A DNA stretch of 64,000 bases from JANRKF01 sp964518725 (GTDB lineage: Bacteria; Pseudomonadota; Alphaproteobacteria; Rickettsiales; SXRF01): contig CAZFKP010000003.1 in assembly GCA_964518725.1 (NCBI GenBank), positions 1 to 64,000 on the forward strand. The letters are read 5' to 3'. A program made the position numbers and the translations under genes. A model generated the notes under the pieces. It worked only from the letters and a program-made list of their open reading frames with translations, had not been told where the DNA came from and did no database searches. Positions 8,202-16,698 of this stretch are shown in pieces; position 1 is the stretch's first letter, and every line of letters starts with the position of its first letter.

Positions 8202-9215
8202 TTACTTTTCTGGCCAGCCAAAGAATTCTTTAATTTCTTTCTTTAGCAAGACATTGAGCATGTCCTGATATTCTGGCGGTATCACCTCACGCCATTCGTC
8301 TTTGACGCCCTTACGAAAATGATAGTCCGTGCCCTCATGCAGCGTAGTGGCCTGCTCATAATTAAAATGCGCTTTGTCTATGCCGAAGAAATCAAGATAT
8401 TCTGTGATAAGGTTTTCCTTATGATCGATAAACTGCTCGAAGGTAGAAAATTTGATGGTTAGCTGATCCCGAAGCCCCAACCAACCCTCAAGCCATTCCA
8501 GCGTATTAAGGTATTTATGCCTTATGTCCCACACTTGCTCCTGGATTGATTTGCCTTCAAACTCTTTCATTTTGAGGTCTTTATGGGAAAATCCATACTT
8601 TATCACATGGTACACAAGCGATACCAAGGTCTGGCGCGGGTCACGCACATGCACAATAATTTTCTGAATACCCGCCATTTTCAGGCGTTCAACATTTTGA
8701 AGCGTCGGCTCTAAATGCGTTACATAACAAGCACCGCCGCGCGCATAATCACGCGCCCAGGCCGGCACCACTTTTTTAGTGACAAAAGAATAAGCATAAC
8801 TCGGCATATTACAACCCGAAGTAAAAATGCTTGCCAATGAAATAGAGCCGGATTTTCCTTGTGTAATCAACAACACCGGTGGCAACCCTTTTTGGATATT
8901 ATCCTCGCGTACACGAGAAAAATAATCTACCAACTCCGGCTTACCGTAATACATCAGGTGCATATGGGGGTTTGCTTCAAACGAATTATCAAGTAGCTCT
9001 ACAATTTCATCGTTGCGGCTCGTGTAATCAGCTGAAGCTGCAACAATCCCGCCAGTTTCAGAAACAAATCGTCGGTAAGCATTTGTCGGTTCATACTTGA
9101 TCGCTTCAACGAACGCATCGCAGGCAAGTCCGTAGTTCTGTGCAGCTTTTGCCTCGCGGAAACGCCGGTAGCATTCTTCAACAAACGGTGAGGCAATGTA
9201 GTGGGAATGGTTCAT
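8202..9215 (-). CDS. Sulfotransferase-like protein
   Basis: This 337-residue protein carries TQGKSGSISLASIF (near 122) as the 5'-phosphosulfate loop and VHVRDPRQTLVSL (near 194) as the 3'-phosphate motif. The first 60 residues look helical and TPR-like. By eye it aligns over its whole length with the protein at 28805-29821, sharing HLMYYG/NLMYYG, DYARGGACY and EGTDYH-RKG blocks. It starts 1 bp after the metH half-gene stop (TAG-C-ATG), so it is probably translated from the metH transcript. Acceptor substrate unknown; surface polysaccharide or lipid sulfation would be a guess. Confidence 0.75.
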   Translation of the reverse strand: MNHSHYIASPFVEECYRRFREAKAAQNYGLACDAFVEAIKYEPTNAYRRFVSETGGIVAASADYTSRNDEIVELLDNSFEANPHMHLMYYGKPELVDYFSRVREDNIQKGLPPVLLITQGKSGSISLASIFTSGCNMPSYAYSFVTKKVVPAWARDYARGGACYVTHLEPTLQNVERLKMAGIQKIIVHVRDPRQTLVSLVYHVIKYGFSHKDLKMKEFEGKSIQEQVWDIRHKYLNTLEWLEGWLGLRDQLTIKFSTFEQFIDHKENLITEYLDFFGIDKAHFNYEQATTLHEGTDYHFRKGVKDEWREVIPPEYQDMLNVLLKKEIKEFFGWPEK

Positions 9216-9216
9216 G

Positions 9217-11055
9217 CTACGCCACCTGCGGTTCGGGAAGCCGACGATCGTAGATCAAATCTTCCGCTGCGGCGACTTCGTGCGGTGGGATTTTATGCAG
9301 CGGGGCGATTTTGCTCACATGGATGATCGCGCCGGTCATGCCACGTTTTTGTGCATGGTCGAGATAGACGGAATTCAGCACATGGCGCGCCGCCGGGTTC
9401 AGGCCGAAGGAGATATTCGATAGGCCGAGGATGATCTGGATATCGGGGAGCTCCTTGTGGATGCGCTCGATGGCTTCCAGCGTCCAGAGGCCGAGCTTGC
9501 GGTCGTCTTCATTGCCGGTGCAGATGGTGAAGGTGAGCGGATCGATGAGCAAATCGCTCGATGGCAGGCCATAGCCTTTGCAGCAGAAATCATGCAGGCG
9601 GTGGGCGATTTCCACTTTGCGGTCGACATCTTTCGCCATGCCTTGTTCGTCGATGGTGAGCGCAATGACTGCCGCGCCGTATTTCTTGGCGAGTTTCATG
9701 CGGGCATGGGCGGGTTCTTCGCCGTCTTCAAAATTGATGGAATTGATGATGGCCTTGCCGCCGTAAAGTTTCAAGGCCGCTTCCAGCACGATGAGCTCGG
9801 TTGAGTCGATAACAAGCGGTGCGGTGATGGTGCCGCGCAGGCGGGTCATCATTTCCGACATGTCGTTGATCTCGTTACGGCCGACAAACGCCGTGCAGAT
9901 ATCGAGCGTGTTCGAGCCTTCGCGCACCTGCTCCTTCGCCATATCGAGGCAGGTTTCCCAATCCTCAGCATCCTGCGCCTCGCGGAATTTTTTAGAGCCA
10001 TTGGCATTGCAGCGCTCGCCGATGGAGAGAATCGCATTTTCCTGCCGCAGCTCCACCGCGCCAAACAACGACGCCACGGACGGGATGAAATGGAAGCTAC
10101 GCTTATAGGGTGCTGGGCGGCGCTTGCCCGGCTGGTGATTTTCAAGCATCTGGTTAATGGCGGCGATATGCTCTTCATTGGTGCCGCAGCAGCCGCCCAT
10201 GATGTTGATGCCGTCTTCCTTGAGGAAACGCTCCAGCCACTTGGCCATATCATTCGGCGCGAGCGGGAAATGCACATGCCCCTGATGCATTTCGGGCAGG
10301 CCGGCATTCGGCAGCACGGAAATTTTCCCCGGCCAGTTTTGCGAGAGATAGCGCACGTGATCGGCCATTTCCTGAGGACCGGTCGCGCAGTTAAGCCCCA
10401 TGATGGGAATATCCATCGCCGCCATGATGGTGCTTGCCGCCGCGATGTCGGTGCCGACCAGCATGGTGCCGGTGGTTTCGACCGTGACCTGCACGATGAT
10501 GGGAAGATGGGTGTTCGCCTTGTTCATCGCGATGCGGGCACCGTTGATCGCAGCCTTCACCTGCAGCGGATCCTGCGAAGTTTCGATTAAAATAGCATCG
10601 GCACACCCGAGCAATAATCCTTCCGCCTGCGGAATGAAGGAGGCTTCGAGTTCGTCATAGCTGATATGCCCGAGGCTTGGCAGTTTCGTGCCGGGGCCAA
10701 TGGCACCGACGACATAACGCTTGCGGCCATCATGCGCGAATTCGGCAATCGCTTCGTGCGCGAGCTCGCAGGCGCGTCGGTTAATCTCCACCGTTTTTTC
10801 CGAAAGGTCGAATTCGCCGAGTGTAATCAATGAGCCGCCGAACGTGTTGGTCTCCACCGCATCCGACCCGGCAGCAAAATATTTCATGTGCACATTGCGG
10901 ATAAAATCAGGCCGCGAGAGGTTGAGGATCTCCGAGCAGTTCTCCTGCCCCCAATAGTCCTCTTCCACTTTGAGGTCGGCGCCCTGAATCTGGGTGCCCA
11001 TGGCACCATCAAGCAGCAGGACATTGTTTTCAATAAATTCTAAAAATTGCGACAT
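9217..11055 (-). CDS. metH: Methionine synthase, homocysteine- and folate-binding half
   Basis: Cobalamin-dependent methionine synthase moves a methyl group from methyltetrahydrofolate to homocysteine. This 612-residue protein holds only the first two modules. The homocysteine-binding barrel (about 1-320) has LLLDGAMGTQIQ and the zinc ligands in GLNCATGP and MGGCCGTNEEH. The pterin-binding barrel (about 350-600) has IGERCNANGSKKFR, NSINFEDGEE and LGLSNISFGLN. It ends before the cobalamin cap. The missing modules are in a separate gene at 62046-63797. The split falls exactly at a module boundary, so both parts look functional rather than broken. It is followed by a sulfotransferase gene. Confidence 0.93.
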   Translation of the reverse strand: MSQFLEFIENNVLLLDGAMGTQIQGADLKVEEDYWGQENCSEILNLSRPDFIRNVHMKYFAAGSDAVETNTFGGSLITLGEFDLSEKTVEINRRACELAHEAIAEFAHDGRKRYVVGAIGPGTKLPSLGHISYDELEASFIPQAEGLLLGCADAILIETSQDPLQVKAAINGARIAMNKANTHLPIIVQVTVETTGTMLVGTDIAAASTIMAAMDIPIMGLNCATGPQEMADHVRYLSQNWPGKISVLPNAGLPEMHQGHVHFPLAPNDMAKWLERFLKEDGINIMGGCCGTNEEHIAAINQMLENHQPGKRRPAPYKRSFHFIPSVASLFGAVELRQENAILSIGERCNANGSKKFREAQDAEDWETCLDMAKEQVREGSNTLDICTAFVGRNEINDMSEMMTRLRGTITAPLVIDSTELIVLEAALKLYGGKAIINSINFEDGEEPAHARMKLAKKYGAAVIALTIDEQGMAKDVDRKVEIAHRLHDFCCKGYGLPSSDLLIDPLTFTICTGNEDDRKLGLWTLEAIERIHKELPDIQIILGLSNISFGLNPAARHVLNSVYLDHAQKRGMTGAIIHVSKIAPLHKIPPHEVAAAEDLIYDRRLPEPQVA

Positions 11056-11098
11056 TCTCTAACCCCTATTCCTGCAACATAGCAGCTATTACGTGCGT

Positions 11099-11125
11099 CA
11101 CGGAAGGGCTGCCGTGCATTTTTTT
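11099..11125 (+). terminator. Terminator-like hairpin with T-run (orientation puzzling)
   Basis: CACGG (11099-11103) and CCGTG (11112-11116) form a short stem followed on the plus strand by CATTTTTTTC and more T. It looks like an intrinsic terminator for plus-strand transcription, yet both flanking genes lie on the minus strand. It sits in the 69-bp gap between the acetyltransferase and metH. It may block antisense transcription or be fortuitous. Confidence 0.25.
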
Positions 11126-11553
11126 CATTTTTTTTTGATCGGCTTGATAAAGTGGTAGCCTTTAATGATATAATCCTGCCGCATATAAAAATGGTGGGCG
11201 GGGTGATGCGTGACGTAGCAATCAAGCCCCATCTGGTCACATTTCAGTCGCTTAGCCTCTTTCTCAACCCACGCGACCATGGCCTTGCCGATGCCTTTTG
11301 CCCGTGCCTTTTCATCCACCACCACATTGTCAAGGTCGATAAAATCACCGCACCAAAAGCGCGTGCCGTGCCAGAAGCCACACAGCCCAAGGTATTTGCC
11401 TTTCTCCACATAGGAGATGCAGCGATAGCCCTGCGCGAGCATTTTTTTCAGGCGCGCATCGAACGTCTTTTTGTCCATGCTGGGGTTGAGCTGCTTCAGC
11501 AGGCGCAGTGCCGGCGCGAAATCGGCGGGGGTTTTTAATTCAATAATCGGCAT
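11125..11553 (-). CDS. GNAT-family N-acetyltransferase
   Basis: The 142-residue protein has the GNAT acetyl-CoA motif A, VVVDEKARAKGIGKAMVAWV, near residues 77-96 (R/Q-x-x-G-x-G/A variant AKGIGKA), preceded by a beta-strand WCGDFIDLDNV and followed by a typical C-terminal segment HHPAHHFYMRQDYIIKGYHF. Substrate cannot be told. The start codon overlaps the stop of the upstream PspC gene (TAATG), indicating translational coupling. Length matches single-domain GNAT enzymes. Confidence 0.85.
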   Translation of the reverse strand: MPIIELKTPADFAPALRLLKQLNPSMDKKTFDARLKKMLAQGYRCISYVEKGKYLGLCGFWHGTRFWCGDFIDLDNVVVDEKARAKGIGKAMVAWVEKEAKRLKCDQMGLDCYVTHHPAHHFYMRQDYIIKGYHFIKPIKKK

Positions 11554-11774
11554 TACTGCAAAAAGCTTTTTGTAGGTACGGGTTTAAGAATAAGCCATAA
11601 AATAAAGTAAATTATTATGCCTATCTGACAAAATCCAAGAAAAATAAAAACTATTCGCAGGCCAATTTCACTTAAATTAAATTTGTGAGCAAGACCAGCG
11701 CAGATACCCGCGAACACACCCTCATCACTGCTACGGTAAAGACCTTTATAATCACGAATCATTGATATTCTCAT
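11553..11774 (-). CDS. PspC-domain small membrane protein
   Basis: The 73-residue protein contains the PspC signature: LYRSSDEGVFAGICAGLAHKF, then a transmembrane segment IVFIFLGFCQIGIIIYFILWLIL. PspC proteins act in envelope-stress responses, but stand-alone small PspC proteins occur widely and no psp genes lie nearby. ATG at 11774 or 11762 could be the start. It is divergent from radA with a 46-bp gap and overlaps the following acetyltransferase start by one base. Confidence 0.8.
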   Translation of the reverse strand: MRISMIRDYKGLYRSSDEGVFAGICAGLAHKFNLSEIGLRIVFIFLGFCQIGIIIYFILWLILKPVPTKSFLQ

Positions 11775-11820
11775 ATAAGTTTTTCATGCCGGGATAAAAA
11801 TATATGGTATAAGCCAACAC

Positions 11821-13167
11821 ATGGCAAAACAAACCTCCTCTTTCATCTGCCAGTCATGCGGCGCCGTGCACCCGAAATGGACGGGGCGGTGCGATGCGTG
11901 CGGCGAGTGGAACAGCATTTCCGAAGAGGCGCACGAGGCCACACCCAAGGGTCTGACCAGCGGCAAAGGCAAGAAAATCGACTGGGTGACGCTGGATGTC
12001 AACGCGCCCGACGCGCCGCGGTCATCGACCGGTATCAGCGAACTGGATCGGGTGCTAGGTGGCGGACTCGTTGCCGGTTCGGCCATCCTGATCGGCGGCG
12101 ATCCCGGCATCGGCAAATCCACACTGCTCTTGGAAGCGGTCGTAAAAATCGCCCAGAGCGGTATGTCCGCCGCCTATATTTCCGGTGAAGAATCGGTAGC
12201 GCAGGTCAGCCTGCGCGCCAAGCGTCTCGGACTTTCCAACAACCGGGTCATGCTGGCATCGGCCACCAATGTGCGCGACATCATCGCCTCGATCGACAGC
12301 GCGAATGCGCCGCAAGTGGTGGTGATCGATTCGGTGCAGACTATGTTCATCGATAATATTGAAGCGGCGCCCGGCACGGTATCGCAGGTACGGGCTGCCA
12401 GCCACGAACTCATCAAGCTGGCCAAGAAACGTGGGCTGGCATTATTTCTCGTCGGACACGTGACCAAAGACGGGCAGATCGCCGGCCCCCGCGTGCTGGA
12501 ACACATGGTCGATACGGTCTTGTATTTCGAAGGCGAGCGCGGGCACCCATACCGCATCCTGCGCGGCGTCAAGAACCGTTTCGGCGGCACCGACGAGATC
12601 GGCGTATTCGAAATGCAGGATGCCGGGTTGAAACAGGTTGAAAACCCCTCTTCGCTGTTTCTTTCCAACCGCGAGAACCCGGTGCCCGGCGCCTGTGTTT
12701 TTGCCGGGATGGAAGGCTCGCGGCCGGTGTTGGTCGAGATTCAGGCGCTGGTCGCGCCCTCTTATATGTCTTCCCCCCGCCGCGCCGTCGTCGGGTGGGA
12801 TTCCAACCGCCTCGCCATGGTGCTCGCCGTGCTTGAAACCCGTGCGGAAGTTCGGTTCTCTGACAAGGAAGTGTACTTAAGCGTTACCGGCGGCATCCGC
12901 ATCTCGGAACCAGCCGCCGATCTGGCGGTGGCCGCCGCACTGCTTTCGGCGCTCCGCAACACTCCCCTGCCCGCCGGCAGCGTGATGTTCGGCGAGATCG
13001 GCCTTTCCGGCGAGGTGCGCGGTGTAGCACGGATGGAGCTGCGGCTGCGCGAGGCGGAAAAGCTTGGTTTCAGCGCTGCGTTTATTCCTGCCTCCCACCA
13101 ACAGAAAGGTTTGACCATCGCCACAAAACCGCTAGATTCGGTGCAACAATTACTGAGTATCGTATGA
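11821..13167 (+). CDS. radA: DNA repair protein RadA
   Basis: RadA is a RecA-like ATPase that drives branch migration of recombination intermediates. The 448-residue protein has a four-Cys zinc finger CQSCG...CDACGEW (residues 11-31), Walker A GGDPGIGKST near 93-102, Walker B VVVIDSVQT, the RadA-specific KNRFGGTDEIGVFEM block near 245, and a C-terminal Lon-protease-like domain beginning around GLSGEVRGVARME. Start ATG at 11821. Its last four bases overlap cvpA, so it heads a radA-cvpA-purF-SDR-EI24 transcription unit. Confidence 0.96.
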   Translation: MAKQTSSFICQSCGAVHPKWTGRCDACGEWNSISEEAHEATPKGLTSGKGKKIDWVTLDVNAPDAPRSSTGISELDRVLGGGLVAGSAILIGGDPGIGKSTLLLEAVVKIAQSGMSAAYISGEESVAQVSLRAKRLGLSNNRVMLASATNVRDIIASIDSANAPQVVVIDSVQTMFIDNIEAAPGTVSQVRAASHELIKLAKKRGLALFLVGHVTKDGQIAGPRVLEHMVDTVLYFEGERGHPYRILRGVKNRFGGTDEIGVFEMQDAGLKQVENPSSLFLSNRENPVPGACVFAGMEGSRPVLVEIQALVAPSYMSSPRRAVVGWDSNRLAMVLAVLETRAEVRFSDKEVYLSVTGGIRISEPAADLAVAAALLSALRNTPLPAGSVMFGEIGLSGEVRGVARMELRLREAEKLGFSAAFIPASHQQKGLTIATKPLDSVQQLLSIV

Positions 13168-13808
13168 TCGAAACAAGCCTGAATGTATTTGACGCAGTCG
13201 TCATCGGGGTGATGGGGCTTTCGTGCGCGCTAGCCTTTTTCCGTGGCTTCGTACGCGAGGTACTTTCGCTCTCGGCGTGGGTGATGGCCGGCGTGGTCAC
13301 ACTGTATTTCTTCCCGTCCCTTGCTGAACAGCTGCAACCGAAATTCAAAAGCGCCGTCGTCGCCGCCGGATTCTCGACGCTTGGAATCTATATCGTGGCG
13401 CTCGTTGGGTTTTCACTGCTCAATTCAGCCATCCTTAAATTCATCAAATCCGGCACCGATGTCGGGCTGCTCGATAACTGGCTCGGGTTTTTTTTCGGCA
13501 TCCTGCGTGGTGCATTCCTGATCTCGGCGGGGTTTTTTCTCATGACCATTGTGCTCCCGGAGGGCGATTACCCGAAGGCAATAGAAACCGCCAAAACCCT
13601 TCCCCATGTTGAAAACGGCGCCATCATCGTCGCAAAGATTTCGCCCAAATATTTGCGCGAAATTTCTTCGCTCAATAAGCGTATCGTCGAGCAAGAAAAT
13701 AACGGCGGCGGTATCGGTAAAGTCTACAATCCTTTTGGCGATAGGGGCACAGAAAAGCCCACAACCACTAACAAACCAGCCGGCACGAGAAACAGTTATG
13801 ATGAGTGA
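13164..13808 (+). CDS. cvpA: CvpA family membrane protein
   Basis: CvpA proteins are inner-membrane proteins linked to colicin V export and to envelope stress; the molecular role is unsettled. The 214-residue product begins with the family pattern NVFDAVVIGVMGLSCALAFF-RGFVREVLSL and has four hydrophobic segments, then a soluble tail ending near NSYDE. The ATGA overlap with radA and the overlap with purF show tight coupling; cvpA-purF is a widely conserved pair. Confidence 0.9.
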   Translation: MIETSLNVFDAVVIGVMGLSCALAFFRGFVREVLSLSAWVMAGVVTLYFFPSLAEQLQPKFKSAVVAAGFSTLGIYIVALVGFSLLNSAILKFIKSGTDVGLLDNWLGFFFGILRGAFLISAGFFLMTIVLPEGDYPKAIETAKTLPHVENGAIIVAKISPKYLREISSLNKRIVEQENNGGGIGKVYNPFGDRGTEKPTTTNKPAGTRNSYDE

Positions 13809-15270
13809 AACCGAAGAGTTGCGCGCCGACGCGTTCCATGAAGAATGCGGTGTGTTTGGTATTTACGGCGGTGCCGATGCCAGCGCCTGCACCGCACTGG
13901 GACTGCATGCACTACAACATCGCGGCCAGGAAGCGGCCGGCATCGTCAGTTTCGACGGCGAGCAGTTTTATTCCCACCGCGCTCTCGGCCTCGTAGGCGA
14001 TAATTTCAACTCGGCGGAGATCATCAGCAAACTGAAAGGCGCCTCCGCTATCGGCCACAACCGCTACTCCACTACCGGCGATACGTTGCTGCGCAATGTC
14101 CAGCCGCTCTATGGGGATTTTTCTTTCGGTGGCCTAGCCGTCGCACATAACGGCAACCTCACCAATGCTATGACGCTCAGGAAGCAGCTCATCGATATTG
14201 GCTGCCTGTTCCAATCAACGTCGGATACAGAAGTAATTGTGCACTTGATAGCATTGTCCAAACAGTCTTCCGTCGAAGACCGCCTGTTCGACGCGCTTTC
14301 CCGTGTAGAGGGTGCGTATTCGCTCGTCGTCATGACGGCCGACCAGCTCATCGGCGTCCGCGACCCACTGGGCGTCCGCCCGCTGGTGATCGGCAGGCTG
14401 GGGGATGCGATTATTTTTGCCTCGGAAACCTGTGCGCTCGACATTGTCGGTGCCGAATATGTGCGCGATGTCGAACCGGGCGAAATCGTTATCGTTAGTG
14501 CCTCCGGCATGCGCTCAATCCATCCATTCACCAAAGTTCCCAAGCGTTTCTGCATTTTTGAATATGTGTATTTCTCCCGCCCCGATTCCGTGAGCGAAGG
14601 CATGAACGTGTATGAAACCCGCAAGCGCATCGGCGCCGAACTCGCCCGCGAAGCCGCCATTGCCGCCGATGTGGTGGTGCCGGTGCCCGACTCCGGCATT
14701 CCCTCCGCCCTGGGCTACGCCACGGCGTCGGGCATTCCGTTCGAGCTGGGCATCATCCGCAATCATTATATCGGCAGAACATTTATCGAGCCCTCCGACC
14801 ACGTGCGCCACCTCGGCGTGAAACTCAAGCATAACGGCAACCGCGCCATGCTCGCCGGGAAACGGGTGATCTTGGTCGATGACTCGATCGTGCGCGGCAC
14901 CACCTCAAAGAAAATCGTCAACATGGTGCGCGAAGGCGGCGCGAAAGAAGTGCACATGCGGATTGCAAGCCCGCCAACCACCCACTCGTGTTTTTACGGC
15001 GTCGACACTCCAACCCGCGACCAGTTACTTGCCGCCAAACACACCGTCGCTGAAATGGCCAAGCTCATCAACGTCGATAGCCTTGCATTCGTCTCGATTG
15101 AGGGGTTGTACCGCGCGGTTTCCGGCATTACACGCAGCGCTAGCGCCCCGCAATATTGCGACGCCTGCTTCTCCGGCAATTACCCAATTGCCCTGACCGA
15201 TTTTGAGAACAGCAAAAACCATTCGCAAAAAGACCTGTTCCCCGACGCGCCATGCACGACAAACGCATAG
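13798..15270 (+). CDS. purF: Amidophosphoribosyltransferase PurF
   Basis: PurF makes phosphoribosylamine from PRPP and glutamine, the first committed step of purine synthesis. It starts at one of two adjacent ATGs (13798 or 13801), overlapping the cvpA stop. A short propeptide precedes the catalytic Cys16/17 in HEECGVFGIYG, as in self-processing PurF enzymes. The glutaminase domain (ALQHRGQEAAGI, IGHNRYSTTG) is followed by the PRPP-binding loop VILVDDSIVRGTTSKK. The C-terminal Cys-containing tail (QYCDACFSGNYP) could ligate an Fe-S cluster, as in Bacillus-type PurF. Length about 490 residues is normal. Confidence 0.96.
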   Translation: MMSETEELRADAFHEECGVFGIYGGADASACTALGLHALQHRGQEAAGIVSFDGEQFYSHRALGLVGDNFNSAEIISKLKGASAIGHNRYSTTGDTLLRNVQPLYGDFSFGGLAVAHNGNLTNAMTLRKQLIDIGCLFQSTSDTEVIVHLIALSKQSSVEDRLFDALSRVEGAYSLVVMTADQLIGVRDPLGVRPLVIGRLGDAIIFASETCALDIVGAEYVRDVEPGEIVIVSASGMRSIHPFTKVPKRFCIFEYVYFSRPDSVSEGMNVYETRKRIGAELAREAAIAADVVVPVPDSGIPSALGYATASGIPFELGIIRNHYIGRTFIEPSDHVRHLGVKLKHNGNRAMLAGKRVILVDDSIVRGTTSKKIVNMVREGGAKEVHMRIASPPTTHSCFYGVDTPTRDQLLAAKHTVAEMAKLINVDSLAFVSIEGLYRAVSGITRSASAPQYCDACFSGNYPIALTDFENSKNHSQKDLFPDAPCTTNA

Positions 15271-15950
15271 CCCTTATCACCGGGGCATCGCGCGGCATTG
15301 GCGAGGCCGTGGCGAAATCCTTCATAGATAACGGCATGCACGTGATTGCCGTTGCACGCAATGGCAAGGATTTAGAAAGACTGCACGATACCATCCAAGC
15401 CGAAGGGGGTAGCGCTACGATGGTGCAGCTCGACCTCACCGAATTCCCGAAAATTGACCAGCTTGCTGCCATGGTGCGTGAGCGTTTCGGGCGGCTCGAC
15501 GTGCTGGTGGGCAACGCCGCCATCCTCGGCGAAATCACCCCAATGCATCACAGCGACCCGAACGAATGGCACAAGACTATCGACACCAACCTGCACGCTA
15601 ATTTCCACCTGCTCCGCACGATGGACGACCTGCTGCGGGCATCACCTGCTGGCCGCGCCATTTTTGTCACCTCCGGAGTAACGCAGCGGACATCACCCTA
15701 TTGGGGGGCCTACACCGTCAGCAAGGCCGCGCTTGAAAGCATGGTCACAACCTATGCCGCAGAAAACGAGAAAAGCACGATCCGCGCCAACCTGTTCGAC
15801 CCCGGCCGCACCCGCACCCGCATGCGCGCCCAGGCCTTCCCCGGGGAGAACCCCGAGTCGCTTCCCTTGCCGGAATCGCTCACAAAATTTTTCCTGAAAC
15901 TCGCAGATCCTGGCCTAACCGAAACCGGCCAGCGCTTCAACGCCTACTAA
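15252..15950 (+). CDS. Short-chain dehydrogenase/reductase
   Basis: The 232-residue SDR has TGASRGIGEAVA (residues 10-21), NAAILGE as the NAG equivalent, and the active-site motif with Ser in FVTSGV and YTVSKAA (Tyr and Lys). The substrate is not evident. It overlaps the 3' end of purF by 19 bp, a gene arrangement found in many alphaproteobacteria, so it may be expressed with purF without sharing its pathway. Resembles YciK-type SDRs in size and C-terminal region. Confidence 0.88.
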   Translation: MHDKRIALITGASRGIGEAVAKSFIDNGMHVIAVARNGKDLERLHDTIQAEGGSATMVQLDLTEFPKIDQLAAMVRERFGRLDVLVGNAAILGEITPMHHSDPNEWHKTIDTNLHANFHLLRTMDDLLRASPAGRAIFVTSGVTQRTSPYWGAYTVSKAALESMVTTYAAENEKSTIRANLFDPGRTRTRMRAQAFPGENPESLPLPESLTKFFLKLADPGLTETGQRFNAY

Positions 15951-15961
15951 GGAGGAATATT

Positions 15962-16648
15962 ATGGAACGTTTAATCCATGCGGCTTTCCGGGCAGGCGGC
16001 TCCATCGTCGCGCCGGGCATGTTTGGAGTGTTTATCCGCTCCGTGCTGTTCGCGTTGGCAACACTTACCTGCTTTGTGTTGCTTGTCACCACCATCGTCC
16101 ACGCATTCGTGCAGGGGAGCGGCGATTCCGCTCTGTGGTCGTGGCTTTCCGGCATGGGCGCAACACTGCTCGCTTATTTCCTCTTCCCCGGCATCATGCC
16201 CATCTTCGTCAATTTCTTTGATAACCGCATTGCCAGCCTCATCGAAGCGCGGGATTATCCAGCAGCGGCACCGATTGACCCGCCATTCTGGCCGGAATTC
16301 CGGCATGACGTGCGCTTCAGCTTGATGGCGGTGAGCCTTAATATTCTGGCGCTGCCGCTTTACTTGGTTCCGGTCATCGGCCAGGTAATTTTTTATGTGT
16401 TAAACGGCCATTTGCTCGGCAAGGAGTTTTTTGTGATGGTGGCGCGGCGTTACCGCCCGCTGCCGGAAGCGCTGGCGCTGCGGAAAAAACAAAGCCGCAT
16501 CGTTTTTTCCGGCGGCGTGCTGCTCACGATTCTGGCGACCATTCCGGTGCTTAACTTATTCGCCCCCTTCTGGGGCATCGCAGTGATGACGCATCTGTAT
16601 CACAGCATTTCCGGCACCCCGAAGGTGGATGTTCTGCCGCCGGAATGA
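15962..16648 (+). CDS. EI24/CysZ-like membrane protein
   Basis: The 228-residue protein has four or more hydrophobic segments, among them VFIRSVLFALATLTCFVLLV, LLAYFLFPGIMPIFVNFFDN and the pair ALPLYLVPVIGQVIFYVLNG / LLGKEFFVMVARR. The latter combination, with a final ATIPVLNLFAPFWGIAVMTHLYH segment, is characteristic of the EI24 (CysZ-like) family. CysZ imports sulfate in enterobacteria; here no cys genes are adjacent, so transport specificity is open. It follows the SDR by 11 bp with an AAGGAGG site. Confidence 0.75.
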   Translation: MERLIHAAFRAGGSIVAPGMFGVFIRSVLFALATLTCFVLLVTTIVHAFVQGSGDSALWSWLSGMGATLLAYFLFPGIMPIFVNFFDNRIASLIEARDYPAAAPIDPPFWPEFRHDVRFSLMAVSLNILALPLYLVPVIGQVIFYVLNGHLLGKEFFVMVARRYRPLPEALALRKKQSRIVFSGGVLLTILATIPVLNLFAPFWGIAVMTHLYHSISGTPKVDVLPPE

Positions 16649-16698
16649 AGGCCAATACCCCTTGCTTTTATTAATAATTGTTATATTCTTCTCGTGCG

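Noticed and set aside
10990..11124. Cobalamin or SAM riboswitch upstream of the metH N-terminal half
   Set aside because: The gap is only 69 bp and no B12-box or SAM-riboswitch core was seen.
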